Shown: positions 32,059 through 40,605 of the stretch, in pieces
Layout of the letters: every line of letters begins with the position of its first letter
Position numbering within the stretch: the stretch's first letter is position 1
Assembly: GCF_028994775.1 (NCBI RefSeq)
Contig: NZ_JAJQMN010000005.1
Location: 248,001-312,000, forward strand
Direction of reading: 5' to 3'
Origin: Promicromonospora iranensis
GTDB taxonomy: Bacteria > Actinomycetota > Actinomycetes > Actinomycetales > Cellulomonadaceae
DNA length: 64,000 nucleotides
Notes under the pieces: generated by a model
Told to the model about the DNA's origin: nothing
Seen by the model: the letters and a program-made list of their open reading frames with translations, nothing else
The model's database searches: none
Program-made: the position numbers and the translations under genes

Positions 32059-33183
32059 TCAGGGCCTGCGACGGTGTATCCGGAGGCTGGTTGCGATGAG
32101 GCCAACTCCGGCTGCGATCGCAGCGAGTGACACGGCGAGCAGGGGCGCATTGACGGACGGCCCGGTCGCGGCGAGAGTGTCCGGACTCCGGTCGCCTTCG
32201 CCAGTTCCGTTCCCGTTGCCGTTGCCGTTCCCGTTCCCGTTCCCGTTCCCGTCGCCCGGACCGCCGGGGGTCCCGTTGTCATCGCCGGGACCGCCGTCTC
32301 CGGGCGGAGTCGGGGTGGGGGGTCCGGTCGGGCCGTCGGTCGGCGGTGTGGTGGGACCATCTGTCGGTGGCCCCGTCGGGTTGTCCGTGGGCGAAGGGCT
32401 GCCTGTCGGCGGCGGCGAGGACGGCGGAGTGGTCTCACAGCCGCTCCGCCTGAAGACGTTGGTGTCCAGGGTCACCGACCCGTTGCGAGCCAGGGCGCGC
32501 CCGTCCACGGTGGTGCCGGTGGTGACGCTGATCGATGTCAGCGCCATGATGGTGCCTACGAATGTGGTGTCCGTGCCCAGCGTGGCCGAGCTCCCGATCT
32601 GCCAGAACACGTTGCAGGCCTGCGCGTCGTTCAGGAGCGCGACGGTGCTGTCGCTCGCGGTCGTCAAGGTGGATCCGACCTGGAATATGAACACTGCGTC
32701 CGGGTCGCCCTCGGCGTCGAGGGTGAGCGTCCCGGTGAGCCCGATCGAGCTGGAGGCGTTGTAGACCCCCGGCTCAAGGGTGAGCCCGCCCAGATCGCCG
32801 GAGATGCTGGCGTCGGGCGCCTGGCCCGCGGCGTCGTTGTACGCGGTGACGAGGTCGCTCTGCGCCTGGAGCGCGTGGGCATCCGCGGCGTGTGTGTCGC
32901 CCAGGGCGAGGCCGGGTGGGAACCCTGTGATCGCCGTACCCGGGCTCACGCCGACATTGTGGGAAAGGACCGAAGGCCCGGTGTTGGTGACGGTCTGGCC
33001 ACCGAGCACCGAGTACGTGCCGGCGGTGCCGAGGTCGACGGGCGTGCCGATCGCCCACGCCTGCTGCGTCGCGAGCACAAGTGTGAGTGAGCCGCCCAGT
33101 GCAAGGGCCGTACCCATGGCAGCGCGTCGGGGCGAACGTGGCCGTGTGGTCGCCTCTCCGCGCTGGACTTTATGCTTTCTCAT
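32059..33183 (-). CDS. Wall-anchored ice-binding-domain (DUF3494) protein
   Basis: A 374-residue secreted protein: signal peptide about 1-45; an ice-binding-like (DUF3494) beta-solenoid about 48-250 (LGTAGTYSVLGGQTVTNTGP, VGVSPGTAITGFPPG, VFIFQVGSTLTTASDS); a Pro/Thr/Gly-rich stalk with GN repeats; and a C-terminal sorting signal LAATG plus a hydrophobic helix and RIHRRRP. LAxTG is the motif recognised by class E sortases of actinobacteria, so the protein is probably covalently linked to peptidoglycan. DUF3494 proteins bind ice or act as surface adhesins. No sortase gene is nearby. Confidence 0.87.
   Translation of the reverse strand: MRKHKVQRGEATTRPRSPRRAAMGTALALGGSLTLVLATQQAWAIGTPVDLGTAGTYSVLGGQTVTNTGPSVLSHNVGVSPGTAITGFPPGLALGDTHAADAHALQAQSDLVTAYNDAAGQAPDASISGDLGGLTLEPGVYNASSSIGLTGTLTLDAEGDPDAVFIFQVGSTLTTASDSTVALLNDAQACNVFWQIGSSATLGTDTTFVGTIMALTSISVTTGTTVDGRALARNGSVTLDTNVFRRSGCETTPPSSPPPTGSPSPTDNPTGPPTDGPTTPPTDGPTGPPTPTPPGDGGPGDDNGTPGGPGDGNGNGNGNGNGNGNGTGEGDRSPDTLAATGPSVNAPLLAVSLAAIAAGVGLIATSLRIHRRRP
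32209..32250 (-). repeat. 6-bp tandem repeat coding for Gly-Asn
   Basis: Seven units of GTTCCC or GTTGCC on the plus strand, encoding a GN dipeptide run in the wall-spanning stalk of the ice-binding-domain protein. Confidence 0.85.
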
Positions 33184-33681
33184 GAAAACCCCTTCCGGTC
33201 CTCTGAACCACGGAGACGCAATCGCGCATTGTGGATGCGTTGGACACTACGCAGAGGTGGATGATTGCGCGCCCGGAACGGTGTCAATTCAGGATCATTT
33301 TGCTCGCTGAGGGTGGTCTCGCCGATTCTGGGCAACGTGGCGTTTCGGACTGGAAATCGCGGCAGTGGTCCCAGGGGTCGCGTGTATCGTCTTGCGTGTT
33401 GCCATCACAATCGAGATTGACCTGCGAGAATGTGGCTCGGGGATATCGCCGCGCGAGATCAGATGCCTCGGGAAAGTGTTTTTCCTGCCGGTAGATTATG
33501 CGACATCTCAGGTCATTTTGATCGCCGCCGAAGCCGAGGGTGAAATTTTCGGCTGGTGCGTTTCGCGATCGCGGCGCCCGCTCTGGGTTGGACAATGCAT
33601 CCCATGGTGTCAAGGGACGCGCGAAGGGTCGAGAAGGGTGAAGGCGCCCGTCCTGGAAACGCCTTGAACCGCGAAGGGAAA
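33184..33681. other. Intergenic stretch without a recognised gene
   Basis: Roughly 500 bp with visibly lower GC than the neighbours. Short open frames exist on both strands, but none has a ribosome site or recognisable motif. It should hold the promoter of the ice-binding-domain gene (leftward); a cold-responsive leader cannot be judged by eye. Confidence 0.4.
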
Positions 33682-33708
33682 GCGCCGCGATCATATTCGC
33701 CGCGGCGC
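33682..33708. terminator. Hairpin terminator after SnoaL-like gene
   Basis: GCGCCGCG (33682-33689) pairs with CGCGGCGC (33701-33708) around an 11-nt AT-rich loop, 38 bp after the stop of the minus-strand SnoaL-like gene. Confidence 0.55.
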
Positions 33709-33745
33709 CCACCCCACGCCGGACGGGCGGCCGGGGGTAATGGGC

Positions 33746-34150
33746 TCAGCCCTTGCCCCAGAAGGCGTCCTCGGCGTCCTGGTCGGCCGAGAACAGCCAC
33801 ATCTCGACGATCTTGTCGCCGTCGACGCGCAGCACGTCCACGCCGTCCATCGACATCTCGGCGCCCTCGCGCCTTCCGGCGAAGTGCGCCGGGATCGTCG
33901 CCAGTGCGCCGTTGACCATCGGCGCGCCGGTGAACGTCAGTGCGAACGTTCCCTCCGATGCCGCCATCATGCCGCCGAGCATCGCGGCCACGGACGCGGC
34001 GCCGTCGTGGTCACCGGAGAACTGGTTGGCGCCGGGCTGGTGCCACTGGATGTCGTCGGCGAAGAGGGCTGTTCCCGCCGGGATGTCGCCGGAGGACATC
34101 GCCGCGTAGTACCGCTGGGCCACCGCTGCGGTGTTGACTGACTCGCTCAT
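33746..34150 (-). CDS. SnoaL-like/NTF2-family protein
   Basis: A 134-residue protein with the NTF2-like cone-fold pattern: AQRYYAAMSSGDIPAGTALF, DDIQWHQPGANQFSGDHDG and MDGVDVLRVDGDKIVEMWLF. Such small proteins act as isomerases, hydrolases or ligand binders. It is divergent from an HxlR-type regulator across 91 bp, with AGTCAC repeated in the gap, so HxlR probably regulates it. Substrate unknown. Confidence 0.85.
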   Translation of the reverse strand: MSESVNTAAVAQRYYAAMSSGDIPAGTALFADDIQWHQPGANQFSGDHDGAASVAAMLGGMMAASEGTFALTFTGAPMVNGALATIPAHFAGRREGAEMSMDGVDVLRVDGDKIVEMWLFSADQDAEDAFWGKG

Positions 34151-34241
34151 CTGACTCTCCTTGGTGCGTGGCTTCCTTGTTCGCCTATAGTCACTATTCG
34201 AAACCAGTCACCTCAACGTAACCGATGGAGCCTCGTGACCC

Positions 34242-34610
34242 ATGTCATACGAACCTGACTGGAACGTGCTCACCGCCACCTGTCCTTCGCGCACGTCGCT
34301 GGCGCGGATCGCCAACAAGTGGACCGCGATGATCGTGATCGTCCTGGGTCGAGGGCCGACGCGGTTCCGGGACTTGAAGGGCGCCGTCGAAGGCATCAGC
34401 GGGAAAGTCCTGACCGAGACGCTGCGGGACCTGGAGCGCGACGGGCTGGTCAACCGGTCGGTCTACGCCGAGGTTCCGCCTCGTGTCGAGTACGAGCTGT
34501 CCGACCTGGGGCGGACGCTGCACGCGCCGCTGAGCGCACTCGGACAGTGGGCGGAGGCGCACATCACGGAGGTCCTCGACGCGCGCGAGCAGTACGACCA
34601 GCTGCGGTGA
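34242..34610 (+). CDS. HxlR-family regulator
   Basis: A 122-residue winged-helix regulator. The conserved Cys near the N-terminus (ATCPSRTSLARI), KWTAMIVIVLGRGPTRFRDL and ISGKVLTETLRDLERDGLV are typical of HxlR/YodB proteins, some of which sense quinones, aldehydes or thiol stress through that Cys. It faces the SnoaL-like gene and likely represses it. Confidence 0.9.
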   Translation: MSYEPDWNVLTATCPSRTSLARIANKWTAMIVIVLGRGPTRFRDLKGAVEGISGKVLTETLRDLERDGLVNRSVYAEVPPRVEYELSDLGRTLHAPLSALGQWAEAHITEVLDAREQYDQLR

Positions 34611-34650
34611 GCCGCACGGTCGGGGGTGGACAACGCTTACCGATTCGTGT

Positions 34651-34664
34651 TTTATCGATTCAGT
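34651..34664 (+). promoter_or_regulatory. TTTATCGATTCAGT box 5 upstream of PL11 lyase
   Basis: Two mismatches to box 1 (TTTATCGATAAAGT); 146 bp before the rhamnogalacturonan lyase start. It links this gene to the GH62 and CE1 promoters 15 kb away. Confidence 0.55.
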
Positions 34665-34809
34665 CGGTGGGCGCCGGACTGCCGAGATGCCACGCACCAA
34701 CGAGGGTGCGCCACATCTCGCTTGCTCGCCCGGCCGTCTCGGCGTGGCTCGACCGGGCGACGCCTCGCGAACGACCGCACGTGCGATGGCGCATGGAGGG
34801 AACGAGCGA

Positions 34810-37143
34810 ATGAGAACCAACCGAACGGGAAAGAACAGAGCGACAACCTGCGCGGTGGCTGCCGTGATGGCAGGGCTGCTGGCCGCCACGGGCTCGACGG
34901 CGACCGCCGTCGAGCCGAAGAGCGCCCCGGCATCCGGTGGTGCACAGCTGGAGGATCTGGGCCGCGGGCTCGTGGCCGCACGCACCAGCGAGGGCGTGTT
35001 CCTGTCCTGGCGCCTGCTCCGTGCTGAGGTCACAGGTCACACGGATACCGGGATGGCCGGCCCGGACTTCGCCGTCCACCGGAACGGGAAGCGGATTGCC
35101 ACCGTCACGGACTCGACGAACTACCTGGACACCGCCGCCGCGGCCGACGCCGCCGACGCCCGCTACACCGTCGCGCCCGTGATCGACGGCCGGGCCGGCC
35201 GGCCCAGCGCGCCCGTCACCGCGTGGGCCGACGGACACCTCGACATCCCGCTGAACAAGCCCGCCGACGGCGTCACACCGGCGGGGGAGAGCTACACCTA
35301 CTCCGCGAACGACGCCTCGGTCGCGGACCTGGACGGCGACGGCGAGCTCGAGATCGTGCTCAAGTGGGATCCCTCGAACTCCAAGGACGTGTCGCAGAAG
35401 GGCTACACCGGCAACACCTACCTGGACGCCTACGAGCTCGACGGCACCCAGCTGTGGCGTATCGACATGGGCGTCAACATCCGCTCCGGCGCGCACTACA
35501 CCCAGTTCCCCGTGTACGACTTCGACGGGGACGGCCAGGCCGAGCTCATGGTGAAGACCGCCCCCGGCACCACGGTGACGACGTACCGGAACGGGAGACC
35601 GGCCGCCGAGCGGTACGTCCCGATCTCGAAGCGCGACCGCAGGGCCGGCGTCACGAACCAGGACGACTACCGCTGGAGCGCGGCCGACTACGCCGACCAC
35701 CTGGTGGGCACGTTCCAGGGCTGGAGCGATGAACCGGAGGTCCGCAGCGGCCAGTGGCCCGCCACGCTCGAGGCGGCGTTCGGCATCGAGCCGCGGTACG
35801 ACTACCCGCTCTCCGAGGACGACGCCCGAGCGCTGGCGGACTACTACATCGACGAGTGGGCGCCGGCCCGGTCGAACCGCAACGACCTGCGCACGTTCGA
35901 AGGCTTCGTCCTGACCGGACCCGAGTACCTCACCGTCTTCGACGGCGGCTCCGGCCGCCCGCTGGACACGGTGGACTACGAGCCCGGCCGCACGGACGAC
36001 GGCCTGCGGTGGGGCGACTACGAGTGGTCGCGGATCGAACCCGGCAACCGGGTGGACCGGTTCCTGTCGGGTGTCGCCTACCTGGACGGCGAGCACCCCT
36101 CGGCGATCTTCGCCCGCGGCTACTACACGCGCGCCGCGATCGTCGCCCACGAGTGGGACGGCCGGCGGATCACGACCCGGTGGACCGCGGACTCCGGGTT
36201 CAAACCGATGAGCAACCCGTTCGACGACAGTGCCAACAAGGGCGTACGGCCCGACCCTGACAACGAGCTCACGCAGCTGTGGGGCCAGGGCTTCCACTCG
36301 CTGTCCGCCGCGGACGTCGACGCCGACGGCAGGCAGGAGATCGTCTACGGCTCGGCCACGCTCGACGACGACGGCACGCTGATGTACTCGTCCTCCGACA
36401 CGCTGCCCGAGGGCTCGTCCGCTCCCGGCACGGTGGCGAACCTGGGGCACGGGGACGCCATGCATGTCTCCGACATCGACCCCGGGCGCCCCGGGCTGGA
36501 GATCTGGACGTGCCACGAGGGAGGAGCCGGAGTCCCCTACGGCGCGGCCATGCGGGACGCCGCCACGGGCGAGGTGCTGTTCGGCGCGTACACCGGCGTC
36601 GACACCGGACGCTCGATGATCGGCGACGTGCGCCCCGACGTGCCCGGGCTCGAGGTCTGGTACAGCCGTCAGGCGGGCGACGACCGGCCGCAGGCGGCCG
36701 GGCTGCTCAGCGCGACGGGCCGATCGCTCGAGGAGTCCGGCCCGGGCCTCAACCAGAGCATCCGCTGGGCCGGCGACGGCACGACACAGGTGGTGAGCGG
36801 TGACCGCGAGGAGACGCCGACCATCGAGGACTGGTCACGCGGCACCGTGCTGACCGCCGAGGGCACGCGCACCAACAACTACTGGAAGGGCAACCCCTCG
36901 CTGGTGGCGGACGTGCTCGGCGACTGGCGCGAGGAGATGCTGGTGCGCACCGAGGACTCGTCGGCGCTCCGGTTGTACCTCTCCACCGAGGTGAGCGACA
37001 TCAAGATGTACACCCTGCTGCACGATCCGCAGTACCGCGTCGAGGTGGCCAGGCAGCAGACCACCTACAACCAGCCCGCGCACCCGGGCTTCTACCTGGC
37101 GTCCGACACCGACTGGTCGCAGGTCCCGATCCCGGGGAGGTAG
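34810..37143 (+). CDS. Secreted rhamnogalacturonan lyase, PL11
   Basis: A 777-residue exported enzyme: signal peptide about 1-33, an N-terminal beta-sheet domain (about 45-125) and an eight-bladed propeller catalytic domain. Calcium-binding DLDGDGELEI, DFDGDGQAEL and DVDADGRQEI repeats, DASVADLDGD, the RGYYTRAAIVAHEWDG region and a C-terminal DPQYRVEVARQQTTYNQPAH match PL11 (YesW/YesX) lyases. It cleaves the rhamnogalacturonan-I backbone by beta-elimination outside the cell. ATG 34810 has GGAGGG about 10 bp upstream. It stands alone but carries an operator-like box shared with GH62 and CE1 genes; arabinan side chains of the same polymer would feed the GH62/GH51 enzymes. Confidence 0.93.
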   Translation: MRTNRTGKNRATTCAVAAVMAGLLAATGSTATAVEPKSAPASGGAQLEDLGRGLVAARTSEGVFLSWRLLRAEVTGHTDTGMAGPDFAVHRNGKRIATVTDSTNYLDTAAAADAADARYTVAPVIDGRAGRPSAPVTAWADGHLDIPLNKPADGVTPAGESYTYSANDASVADLDGDGELEIVLKWDPSNSKDVSQKGYTGNTYLDAYELDGTQLWRIDMGVNIRSGAHYTQFPVYDFDGDGQAELMVKTAPGTTVTTYRNGRPAAERYVPISKRDRRAGVTNQDDYRWSAADYADHLVGTFQGWSDEPEVRSGQWPATLEAAFGIEPRYDYPLSEDDARALADYYIDEWAPARSNRNDLRTFEGFVLTGPEYLTVFDGGSGRPLDTVDYEPGRTDDGLRWGDYEWSRIEPGNRVDRFLSGVAYLDGEHPSAIFARGYYTRAAIVAHEWDGRRITTRWTADSGFKPMSNPFDDSANKGVRPDPDNELTQLWGQGFHSLSAADVDADGRQEIVYGSATLDDDGTLMYSSSDTLPEGSSAPGTVANLGHGDAMHVSDIDPGRPGLEIWTCHEGGAGVPYGAAMRDAATGEVLFGAYTGVDTGRSMIGDVRPDVPGLEVWYSRQAGDDRPQAAGLLSATGRSLEESGPGLNQSIRWAGDGTTQVVSGDREETPTIEDWSRGTVLTAEGTRTNNYWKGNPSLVADVLGDWREEMLVRTEDSSALRLYLSTEVSDIKMYTLLHDPQYRVEVARQQTTYNQPAHPGFYLASDTDWSQVPIPGR

Positions 37144-37179
37144 GCGCACAGAGGTAGGTCCGGCGGAGGAGGTGCTGGA

Positions 37180-37216
37180 CGCGCTCGCGGCCGCTGAGCG
37201 GCAGGCCGTGAGCGCG
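37180..37216. terminator. Hairpin between convergent PL11 and amidohydrolase genes
   Basis: CGCGCTCGCGGCC (37180-37192) pairs with GGCCGTGAGCGCG (37204-37216) with one mismatch and an 11-nt loop, 37 bp after the PL11 stop and 20 bp from the amidohydrolase stop. Confidence 0.6.
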
Positions 37217-37236
37217 TTCGCCGCTCAGTCCGCCCC

Positions 37237-38673
37237 TCAGTGGCGTCCGGGAACGGACAGCGCTGCCGCGCCGTCGCCTGCCCGCGTGAGGATCCCGTCG
37301 CGGGAGGCGTGCACGCTGCGCCGCAGCTCGGCGACGTCGACTCCGACGAGCTCGCCGTCCCACTTGCGCACGCGCCCCCCGACGAACACGCCGCGGACGT
37401 TGCGCGGGTCGGTGCCGAGCACGAGGGTGCCGACGGCGTCGTTCAGGGGCATGTTGTTCACCGCCTCGGCGTCGACAAGGACCAGGTCGGCCTGCTTGCC
37501 CGGGGTGACCGAGCCGGTCACGTGGCCGAGCCCGTTGGTCCGGGCGCCCTGGAGGGTCGCGAAGTCGAGGACGTCGCGCGCGGTGATGCGCCGCACGTCG
37601 GCGTCCGTGCCGTAGGCGGCGTTGACCGCCCGCATCCGCTGGATCGCCAGCAGCGCACGCATCTGGGTGAACATGTCGCTCACGAGCGCGACCTCGACGT
37701 CGATGCTGAGCCCGGGACGGATGCCCGCGGCAAGCGACTCGTCGACGGCGGGGACCGCGGTCTCGAGCCCGATCTGCGCATCGGAGGTGGGGGCGAGAGA
37801 GACGGTGGCGCCCGTGTCGCCCATGGCCTTCCAGGCGTCCGCCGTCAGGCCGGTGCTGTGGATCAGTGTGGTGCTCGGGCCGAGGATGCCCTGGCGTGCC
37901 CACTCCAGCACCGCGCGGGAGGACGGCTCGCCGAAGACGGCGTCGACGCTCACGCCGATGCCGAGCTCCCGCGCGACCTGCGCGAGCCGGGGCCCGTACG
38001 CGATCTCCGGCCCGGCGATCTCGTCCGTGGCCAGGGCCGCGACGCGCAGGGTGAGCAGCTGGTCGTCGGTGGGGAAGTAGGTGGAGCGCAGCCGGGTGAG
38101 GTCAGCCGGCCACTGGTGGTCCCAGTCGCCGAAGTGCGGGCCCATCGAGGCGTGCACCCCGCGGATCCCCGAGTCGGTCAGGGCGGCGATGGCGCGGTCC
38201 GAGTGCTCCGCTGTCCGGGAGTTGTGCGCGAAGTCGAGCATGCAGGTGATGCCGCTGTCGAGCGCGGTCAGGGCGGCCAGACGTGTCCCGACGTACACGT
38301 CCTCGGGGGTCAGCACGGGGGCGACGCCGCTGAGCGTGGAGACGACATACTCCCCGAGGTCGTTCACGTCGGGGATGCTGCGCCGCAGCGTCGCCTCCCA
38401 GGCGTGGCGGTGCGTGTCCACCAGACCGGGTGCGACGATCGAGCCCTCGGCGTCGATGACGACGGCGTCGTTCTCGGCTCCCTGGGCGGACAGGTCCGGT
38501 GCCACCGCGGCGATCCGGCTGCCCGCGATGAGCACGTCGCCTCGCGGCAGGTCGGGGAGCGCGGGATCCATCGTGACGACGTAGGCGCCCTTGACGAGGA
38601 TCCGGCGGTGGTCGTCGGCGGCGCTCCGCAGGACGTGGTCCGAGACGGCGCGGGCGTTGGCGGGGGAGTTCAT
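37237..38673 (-). CDS. Amidohydrolase (Atz/Trz-type metal-dependent hydrolase)
   Basis: A 478-residue amidohydrolase-superfamily protein. The N-terminal beta domain is followed by PGLVDTHRHAWEATLR with the HxH metal motif, LIHSTGL with the strand-6 His, and PGLSIDVEVALVSDMF with the strand-8 Asp. At strand 5, where Atz/Trz enzymes have a metal-ligand His, the sequence is GVSVDAVFGEP with Asp. Members deaminate or dechlorinate heterocycles (guanine, triazine, adenosine type). ATG 38673 has GGAAGGA about 8 bp upstream. It is divergent from an MmyB regulator and is probably its target. Confidence 0.87.
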   Translation of the reverse strand: MNSPANARAVSDHVLRSAADDHRRILVKGAYVVTMDPALPDLPRGDVLIAGSRIAAVAPDLSAQGAENDAVVIDAEGSIVAPGLVDTHRHAWEATLRRSIPDVNDLGEYVVSTLSGVAPVLTPEDVYVGTRLAALTALDSGITCMLDFAHNSRTAEHSDRAIAALTDSGIRGVHASMGPHFGDWDHQWPADLTRLRSTYFPTDDQLLTLRVAALATDEIAGPEIAYGPRLAQVARELGIGVSVDAVFGEPSSRAVLEWARQGILGPSTTLIHSTGLTADAWKAMGDTGATVSLAPTSDAQIGLETAVPAVDESLAAGIRPGLSIDVEVALVSDMFTQMRALLAIQRMRAVNAAYGTDADVRRITARDVLDFATLQGARTNGLGHVTGSVTPGKQADLVLVDAEAVNNMPLNDAVGTLVLGTDPRNVRGVFVGGRVRKWDGELVGVDVAELRRSVHASRDGILTRAGDGAAALSVPGRH

Positions 38674-38942
38674 GGGGGTGTCCTTCCGGTCTGTGGAATG
38701 CCCCCATCCTTGGCGGCCGCTCCACCGCCGAACCAGGTCGCCGCGCACCCAGGAAGCGCGCGGCAACCCTACGGCCTGCGGCAGCCTCCGGGGAGTGACC
38801 AGCCCTCTCACCGTCCGGCTGACCGCGGCCCGGGTCACGGCCTGGTTAAGATCGTGCCCGCAGCCATGAACCACCCTTGCGACAGCCTTTCCGCGGAGGT
38901 CGACAGGACGCCGCGGTGGTCGCACTGCCGACGGGAGCGATA

Positions 38943-39803
38943 GTGAGCGAGCTGGGCGACTTTCTCCGGGCCAAGCGGGCTGCGGCCTCGGTCGAGTCCC
39001 TGCCCTTTCCCTCCTCGGGACGGCGACGCGTCCCAGGGCTCCGCAGGGACGAGGTCGCGATGCTCGCGGGTGTGAGCGTGGACTACTACACCCGCCTGGA
39101 GCAGGGCCGCGAGCAGAGCCCCTCGGCGCAGGTGCTGGACGCGCTCGCCCACGCCCTGGACCTGAACGTCCACGAGCGGCGCTACGCCTACGGCCTCGCG
39201 CAGATCGCGTGGGTCCCCGAGCTCGCGGAGACGGCGCAGCCGGTCGACGCGACCCTCGCGCGCCTCATGGACGGCTGGCCCGGCGCGGCCTGCTTCGTCC
39301 TCGACCCCCTGCTCGACGTCGTGGCGGCCAACCAGCTCGCGACCGCCCTGTTCCGGCCGTTCACCGCCACGCGGAACCTTGTCGAGATGGTGTTCCTCGA
39401 CCCCGAGGGCCGCAGGTTCTACGCCGACTGGGAACGCGCGGCCGCGGGATGCGTGGCCAACCTGCGTGCCACCTCCGGGCTCTACGCCGGCACCGCCCGC
39501 CGCGAGGAGCTCCTCGACCGGCTCACCACCGGCAGCCCGGACTTCGCCGAGCTCTGGGCGGCGCACGAGGTGGAGCCGAAGACACACGACGAGAAGGTGC
39601 TGCGGCACCCCGACGTCGGTGAGCTCACCATCACATTCGACGCCTTCGAGGTCTCCGCCATGCCCGGGCACCAGCTCGTCGTGTACCGGGCCGAGCCGGC
39701 GAGCACCGGAGAACAGGCGTTCCGTACGCTCGCACAGGGATCGACGCCGGTGACGGAGCCGGTGCCCGTGGCGGACTCGGTACCCGTGGCCCGGACGACC
39801 TGA
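38943..39803 (+). CDS. XRE-family regulator with MmyB-type ligand-binding domain
   Basis: A 286-residue protein. HTH about 30-75 (GLRRDEVAMLAGVSVDYYTR) and MmyB domain about 100-250 (DGWPGAACFVLDPLLDVVAA, NLVEMVFLDPEGRRFYADWE, HDEKVLRHPDVGELTITF). The last 40 residues are a repetitive VP/T-rich tail. GTG 38943 begins the coding sequence; upstream in-frame sequence lacks a start. It is divergent from the amidohydrolase gene and so the likely regulator of it. The next gene repeats only the ligand-binding half of this protein. Confidence 0.88.
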   Translation: MSELGDFLRAKRAAASVESLPFPSSGRRRVPGLRRDEVAMLAGVSVDYYTRLEQGREQSPSAQVLDALAHALDLNVHERRYAYGLAQIAWVPELAETAQPVDATLARLMDGWPGAACFVLDPLLDVVAANQLATALFRPFTATRNLVEMVFLDPEGRRFYADWERAAAGCVANLRATSGLYAGTARREELLDRLTTGSPDFAELWAAHEVEPKTHDEKVLRHPDVGELTITFDAFEVSAMPGHQLVVYRAEPASTGEQAFRTLAQGSTPVTEPVPVADSVPVARTT

Positions 39804-39880
39804 TCGCCGCCTGAGCCGCCGCGCGTTCCTGGGAGGAACAGGGCCAGGCTCGCCGGGCACGACGGGACTAGCGTGCGGTC

Positions 39881-40375
39881 GTGCCCGGCACGACCGTCCC
39901 GCAGGCTCTCGCGCTCCCCGAGCGCGAGCCCGCCGTCGTGCTCGACGGCGGGCTGCTCGTGGTCGAGGCGAACCGGCGGTGGCGCACCCTGCACGTGCCC
40001 TTCGCCGACCTGTCCGACGTAGGCAGGATGGTGTTCCGCGACCCTGCCGCCGCGTCGTTCTTCGTCGACCGCCGACACGAGGAGCACGACGTGGTGGCAG
40101 CCCTGCTGGACGCCGTCGACGACGAGCACACCCGGCAGGCGGCACGAGCCGCCGTCCGCCGGCTCCGGGAGGAGAGTCCCCGCTTCGAGAGCCTGTGGGG
40201 CGGACGTCGTCTGCGCCTCAAGCTCCTCGACACGTACGCGGTACGCCACCCCGACCTCGGTGTGCTGACCTTCGACCGCCGGACCTTCCGTCGCGACGGC
40301 CTCCTGCTGCGCGTCGCGACGCCGCGGCCCGCGACGTCGCGGCTGCTCCCCCTGCTCGACCACCTGCCGGCCTGA
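39881..40375 (+). CDS. Stand-alone MmyB-like ligand-binding domain (no HTH)
   Basis: A 164-residue protein that aligns with the C-terminal half of the preceding regulator: LDGGLLVVEANRRWRTLHVP, DVGRMVFRDPAAASFFVD, ARAAVRRLREESPRFESLWG, and RHPDLGVLTFDRRTF. The DNA-binding half is absent, and GTG 39881 follows the neighbour by 77 bp. It may be a decayed duplicate, or a partner that heterodimerises with full-length MmyB proteins. Coding character is intact to the stop. Confidence 0.6.
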   Translation: MPGTTVPQALALPEREPAVVLDGGLLVVEANRRWRTLHVPFADLSDVGRMVFRDPAAASFFVDRRHEEHDVVAALLDAVDDEHTRQAARAAVRRLREESPRFESLWGGRRLRLKLLDTYAVRHPDLGVLTFDRRTFRRDGLLLRVATPRPATSRLLPLLDHLPA

Positions 40376-40605
40376 GACCTCGCCGCCACCCCGCACCTTT
40401 GATCCGTCGAACGTAGGAGCGGTCGCTCCATGGGCGCTCATCAGGCGACCACCCCTACGTTCGCCGCCGTGCGCCCGTCCAGGCCCGTTGCCTGGTTGCG
40501 TCACGGCTAGGAAACCGACGGCCTGGTTCACCCGCTCGCCGCACGTGACTCTGGTTGTGCCCCCGGACGAGGGGCACAAACCACCCAGTAGAAGGAGTCA
40601 CGACC

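Noticed and set aside
33365-33667. 100-codon plus-strand frame in the lower-GC gap
   Set aside because: No ribosome site, no recognisable motif, and the codon positions show no bias; kept as non-coding.
34660-36516. Long minus-strand frame opposite the PL11 lyase
   Set aside because: Antisense shadow; low-complexity Val/Arg/Gly sequence without motif or ribosome site.
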